Position numbers and translations under genes: made by a program
NCBI RefSeq assembly: GCF_000246855.1
Contig: NC_016609.1
Span: forward strand, 7,948,744 to 8,012,743
Direction: 5' to 3'
Length of the DNA stretch: 64,000 nucleotides
Source of the DNA: Niastella koreensis GR20-10
GTDB lineage: Bacteria; Bacteroidota; Bacteroidia; Chitinophagales; Chitinophagaceae
Part shown: positions 60,910-64,000 of the stretch, piece by piece
Position numbering within the stretch: the first letter of the stretch is position 1
How the letters are laid out: the number at the start of each line of letters is the position of its first letter
The notes under the pieces: model-generated
The model's database searches: none
Seen by the model: the letters and a program-made list of their open reading frames with translations, nothing else
What the model was told of the DNA's origin: nothing

Positions 60910-60957
60910 GGTTGACAGGTTAACAGGTTGACACGTTAACAAGTTGACATGTTAACA
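60910..60957 (+). repeat. Six tandem octamers NGTTRACA with strict G/A alternation
   Basis: Units GGTTGACA, GGTTAACA, GGTTGACA, CGTTAACA, AGTTGACA, TGTTAACA. Odd units have G, even units A, giving a 16-base super-period. Looser nonamers (AGTTAGTAG, TTGATATAG, TTGACAAAG) follow at about 60988-61015. Starts right after the MarR stop. Confidence 0.92.
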
Positions 60958-61067
60958 CAGATTAAATTGAAGCATTGGAGGTAAGAAGTTAGTAGTTGAT
61001 ATAGTTGACAAAGGAAGCAGTTAACAGGTTAGCAAGGTGAGAATCATCGCGAGGCTGTATTGCTCCC

Positions 61068-61100
61068 CCTCCACCGGAGGGCGTTGGGAGGAGGCCCAAC
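61068..61100. repeat. G/C-rich palindromic intergenic element
   Basis: CCTCC-ACC-GGAGG (61068-61080) followed by GCGTTGGGAGGAGGCCCAAC. It differs sharply in composition from its surroundings and resembles REP-like elements, but only one copy is present in the window. Confidence 0.45.
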
Positions 61101-61142
61101 ATAACGAATGCATAAAATTACCCAACAATAAACATACTACAT

Positions 61143-62933
61143 ATGAGCACCACCACACAACAAAACATGCTCAAAGGCGGTGAATGGCTTATAAAGGAAA
61201 GCTCCCCCTTTGACACCTTCATCCCGGAAGATTTTTCAGAAGAACAGCAAATGGTAAAAGATATGTGCGCTTCGTTCCTCGATGCGGAGGTATTGCCTAT
61301 TCTCGATCGCATCGATAAACTGGAGCCCGGCCTTATGCCATCACTGGTTACCAAAGCCGGTGAACAGGGTTTGCTGGGCGCTTCCATTCCCGAACAATAT
61401 GGTGGGTTGGGTAAAGACTTTATCACCTCCAACCTGGTAGGTGAGGGGCTTGGCGGCGGGTTCTCCTTTTCCGTGGCCGTATCGGCCCACATGGGTATTG
61501 GCACCCTGCCGATCCTTTATTTTGGCACCGACAAACAAAAAGAGAAATATATACCCAAGCTGGCTACAGGCGAATGGAAGGGCGCTTATGGCCTTACAGA
61601 GCCCAATAGCGGCAGCGATGCATTGGGCGCCAAAACAACAGCTACACTAAGCGCCGATGGAAAGCATTACCTGCTGAACGGCCAGAAGTGCTGGATCACC
61701 AATGGCGGCTTTGCAGATGTGTACACCGTGTTTGCGAAAATTGATGGCGACAAGTTCTCTGCCTTTATTGTGGAAAGAGGGTTTGAAGGGTTTACGCAGG
61801 GCGCTGAAGAACATAAAATGGGGATCAAGGGTTCTTCAACCGTTCAATTATACTTCCAGGATTGTAAAGTGCCGGTGGAGAACCTGCTGGGCGAAATTGG
61901 CAAAGGCCACATTATCGCCTTTAACATCCTGAACATTGGCCGCCTGAAATTATGTGCAGCTGCTCTGGGCGGCGCCAAACGGGCCACAACCACCAGCATT
62001 CAATACGCCAATACGCGCGAGCAGTTTAAAACGCCTATCGCCTCATTTGGCGCTATCAAAAATAAACTGGCCGAAATGGCCATTGCCATGTGGGTAGCCG
62101 AAAGTGCTTTGTACCGCACGGCCAAATGGATCGATGATAAAGAGCATGAACTGCTGGCTGCCGGTAAATCGTTCAGCGAAGCAGTACTGGGTGGCGCGGA
62201 AGAATACGCCATCGAGTGCGCCATCTTAAAAGTATTCGGCAGTGAAACGCTTGACCTGGTAGTGGATGAAGGCGTACAGATCCACGGTGGTAATGGGTAT
62301 AGCGATGAATATGTTATTTCAAAAGCGTATCGCGATAGCCGCATCAACCGCATTTACGAAGGCACCAACGAGATCAATCGCCTGTTAACGGTTGATATGG
62401 TGTTGAAGCGTGCCATGAAGGGCCGCTTAGACCTGATGACGGGGGCCATGAACGTACAGAAAGAATTGATGAGCATTCCCGACTTTGGCAGCGGCGATGA
62501 AGAAGCATTTGCCAAAGAGAAAAAGCTGATCGCCAATTTTAAAAAGGCCATCCTGTTAACTGCCGGTGCAGCAGTACAAAAACTGATGATGAAGATTGAG
62601 CAGGAGCAGGAAATACTTATGCACATCGCCGATATGGCCATAGCCACCTTTGCCGCAGAAAGCGCCCTGTTACGGGCTATGAAACTGGCCGACCGCAAAG
62701 GCGAAGCCGCAGCTGCCTTTGAACTGGATATTACAAGAACTTATTTATACGATGCCGCCGACCTCATTCACAAACATGGCAAAGACGCTATTAATGCGTT
62801 TGCCGATGGTGATGAACAACGGATGATGTTATTGGGAATAAAACGTTTTACAAAAACGGAACCTTTCAATAGCAAGGAAGCTAAACGCCGCATTGCTGCG
62901 AAGCTCATTGCCGATAACCGGTATCCATTGTAA
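61143..62933 (+). CDS. Acyl-CoA dehydrogenase, long form (VLCAD/ACAD9-like)
   Basis: 596-residue FAD enzyme of fatty-acid beta-oxidation, longer than the usual 380-residue form because of a C-terminal helical domain (about 430-596) like that of VLCAD/ACAD9. FAD and substrate motifs YGLTEPNSGSDA and CWITNGG, and the catalytic Glu in IYEGTNEINR (about 407). The C-terminal domain in mitochondria mediates membrane binding and dimerisation. Preceded by a MarR regulator and an octamer repeat; likely MarR-controlled. Confidence 0.93.
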   Translation: MSTTTQQNMLKGGEWLIKESSPFDTFIPEDFSEEQQMVKDMCASFLDAEVLPILDRIDKLEPGLMPSLVTKAGEQGLLGASIPEQYGGLGKDFITSNLVGEGLGGGFSFSVAVSAHMGIGTLPILYFGTDKQKEKYIPKLATGEWKGAYGLTEPNSGSDALGAKTTATLSADGKHYLLNGQKCWITNGGFADVYTVFAKIDGDKFSAFIVERGFEGFTQGAEEHKMGIKGSSTVQLYFQDCKVPVENLLGEIGKGHIIAFNILNIGRLKLCAAALGGAKRATTTSIQYANTREQFKTPIASFGAIKNKLAEMAIAMWVAESALYRTAKWIDDKEHELLAAGKSFSEAVLGGAEEYAIECAILKVFGSETLDLVVDEGVQIHGGNGYSDEYVISKAYRDSRINRIYEGTNEINRLLTVDMVLKRAMKGRLDLMTGAMNVQKELMSIPDFGSGDEEAFAKEKKLIANFKKAILLTAGAAVQKLMMKIEQEQEILMHIADMAIATFAAESALLRAMKLADRKGEAAAAFELDITRTYLYDAADLIHKHGKDAINAFADGDEQRMMLLGIKRFTKTEPFNSKEAKRRIAAKLIADNRYPL

Positions 62934-62940
62934 ACTTATG

Positions 62941-63120
62941 GTGAGTGGTCAGTTGTGAGTGGTGAGTGGGTTTCCGATCTTTCAGCCATCTGCAAGTTCG
63001 CGAACTTACTCACAACTCACTTGCCTTTCCTTTATCAACTCTATCAACCTGTCAACTTTATCAACTTGCCTTCCCTGATCAACCCGTCAACTTGTTAACA
63101 GGTCAACCCGTCAGCTCTAT
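62941..63120 (-). repeat. Short-period repeat region including a reversed octamer/nonamer array
   Basis: 62941-62970 carries GTGAGTGGT-type words with complementary ACTCACAACTCAC at 63009-63021; between them AAGTTCG-CGAACTT (62994-63007) is a perfect palindrome. 63032-63120, read on the minus strand, contains GGTTGACC, TGTTAACA, AGTTGACG, GGTTGATC, a spacer AGGGAAGGC, then AGTTGATAA/AGTTGACAG/GTTGATAG units: the same octamer-spacer-nonamer order as at 32294 and 50877 but inverted. Confidence 0.78.
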
Positions 63121-63121
63121 C

Positions 63122-63328
63122 TTACTGCATTTGCTCGCCTTCTTCTCCTTCGTCTGATTTAAATGCGGCCCGGGCCAGTAACAGAAAACCGGCAGTGGCA
63201 TGAAGTATAAAACAGGAATGTGAAACTTTATCGTTGTAACCTGTACTGGTGAGCATAATGGCCATGGAGGCAATTACAGACAGGAAACAAACTATCAATA
63301 AGCTGTTTACAAAGGGTACTATACGCAT
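63122..63328 (-). CDS. Small two-helix membrane protein, unknown
   Basis: 68 residues with two hydrophobic segments (about 3-26 and 36-52) and an acidic C-terminal tail (KSDEGEEGEQMQ). The ATG at 63328 places the first helix at the N-terminus; the open frame extends 18 codons upstream without a plausible start. No family recognised. Support is modest: clean membrane topology and position at an otherwise empty site next to repeats. Confidence 0.5.
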   Translation of the reverse strand: MRIVPFVNSLLIVCFLSVIASMAIMLTSTGYNDKVSHSCFILHATAGFLLLARAAFKSDEGEEGEQMQ

Positions 63329-63495
63329 ACGGTTAGGTTTTGTAGCACGAAATTCAGTTTGAATATAATATCTGCCTTGCAATTATTCTAACTTTTGGCA
63401 AAAATCAATTGGGATTTGTAGGAAATATAGGGGTTTGCCCTTGAGCTTTCAGGGTTTAGTAACCTAAATACCCGCTCAACCACAAGGTTTTGCGT

Positions 63496-63503
63496 TATTT
63501 TTG
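63496..63503 (+). promoter_or_regulatory. -7 promoter box for dgt
   Basis: TATTTTTG, ending six bases before the dgt ATG at 63509. Transcription would start at or within a few bases of the start codon, suggesting a leaderless mRNA. No clear -33. Confidence 0.5.
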
Positions 63504-63508
63504 TCGCC

Positions 63509-64000
63509 ATGAACTGGCAACAACTTACTAGTAGCAAACGGAGCGGGTCTGAAAACAGAACAGGATTTACCGATGCGGTACGTACTTCTTTTGTGCGGGA
63601 TTACGATCGCCTGATCTTTTCAAGCGCCTTCAGGCGGCTGCAGAATAAAACCCAGGTATTTCCGTTACCCGGTCCCGGGGTGTTTGTGCATAACCGCTTA
63701 ACGCATAGCCTGGAGGTGGCCTCGGTTGGGCGCTCGCTGGGTAAAGCAGTAGGCGATGCCCTGGCGCAGAAATATCCGCAGGAAAACGATTACTTCCGCG
63801 AGTTCTATAAATACGAATTGCCCTCGGTCATTGCTGCCGGTTGCCTGGCGCACGATATCGGTAATCCGCCGTTCGGGCATTCGGGTGAGGATGCAATCCG
63901 CACTTTTTTCACGGAGCTCACCGGTGCGGAAAAGACGCAATTTTCGGAATTGCTCAGTGAGAACCAGCAACGTGATTTTCTGTATTTCGAGGGGAATGCC
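63509..64000 (+). CDS. dgt: Deoxyguanosinetriphosphate triphosphohydrolase, 3' end cut by window
   Basis: First 164 codons of a dNTPase (dGTPase) of the HD superfamily, which cleaves dGTP to deoxyguanosine and triphosphate and helps control dNTP pools. The N-terminal signature DRLIFSSAFRRLQNKTQVFP is diagnostic. Metal ligands of the HD site are visible as His in NRLTHSLEVASVGR and His-Asp in AAGCLAHDIGNPPFGHSGE. The ATG at 63509 is fixed by the -7 box just upstream. The C-terminus lies beyond the window. Confidence 0.92.
   Translation, partial: MNWQQLTSSKRSGSENRTGFTDAVRTSFVRDYDRLIFSSAFRRLQNKTQVFPLPGPGVFVHNRLTHSLEVASVGRSLGKAVGDALAQKYPQENDYFREFYKYELPSVIAAGCLAHDIGNPPFGHSGEDAIRTFFTELTGAEKTQFSELLSENQQRDFLYFEGNA

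Noticed and set aside
60910..60957. CRISPR array
   Set aside because: Units of 8 bases with no spacers and no cas genes in the window.

Overview
The window is chromosomal DNA from a member of the Bacteroidota, most likely family Chitinophagaceae (Niastella/Chitinophaga-like). The reasons are: promoters of the Bacteroidota type (TTG near -33, TAnnTTTG near -7); GLPGLI, CarboxypepD_reg-like and TMEM175 family proteins; an Alternative Complex III operon joined to a cytochrome oxidase; the futalosine route to menaquinone (MqnC); and very few Shine-Dalgarno sequences. I see no phage, insertion sequence, CRISPR array or rRNA.

Layout. 1-4974: end of a GH13 glycosidase, a GLPGLI protein, and a divergent two-component pair. 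5067-10480: a very large hybrid sensor kinase and mqnC. 10697-15158: aspartyl protease with PDZ domain, a split M16 peptidase pair, a small holin-like membrane protein. 15220-21069: fused 2-oxoacid dehydrogenase E1, Uma2-like nuclease, tail-specific protease and a secreted protein. 21134-24901: penicillin acylase plus N-acyl-D-amino-acid deacylase operon. 25039-33848: small stress and lipoprotein genes, HAD phosphatase, three penicillin-binding-type serine hydrolases with a TMEM175 channel, purN. 34226-48862: one long respiratory operon, actABCDEF-coxBA-ctaB-coxCC'D, with a clear promoter and terminator. 48969-50878: SCO copper chaperone, DUF420 protein and a membrane protein. 51092-54994: dehydrogenase, ATL/DUF5522/trmB operon, SDR plus Crp-like regulator. 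55096-55510: a self-contained transcription unit of two strange tRNA-like genes. 55620-63328: Lrp regulator, lipoprotein, orphan permease, glycosyltransferase and hydrolase, a curved-DNA-like region, MarR regulator, acyl-CoA dehydrogenase. 63509-64000: start of dgt.

How it works together. MqnC helps make menaquinone. Alternative Complex III oxidises menaquinol and passes electrons to the aa3-type oxidase encoded in the same operon. CtaB supplies heme O/A, while SCO and the DUF420 protein, encoded just downstream, probably help assemble CuA and the oxidase. Much of the rest is a secreted hydrolytic repertoire typical of a soil degrader: peptidases, acylases and beta-lactamase-fold hydrolases.

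Most unusual signals. (1) The tandem tRNA-like genes at 55149-55468 have proper 7/5 acceptor/T arms, a class II D-arm and a GUC anticodon, but variable regions of about 94 and 62 nt. (2) Intergenic arrays with 7-9 bp period share a composite architecture at several operon boundaries. (3) Phased T-tract/A-tract motifs about 21 bp apart precede a MarR gene whose promoter is flanked by perfect inverted repeats. (4) Several -7 boxes sit so close to the ATG that leaderless mRNAs are likely.
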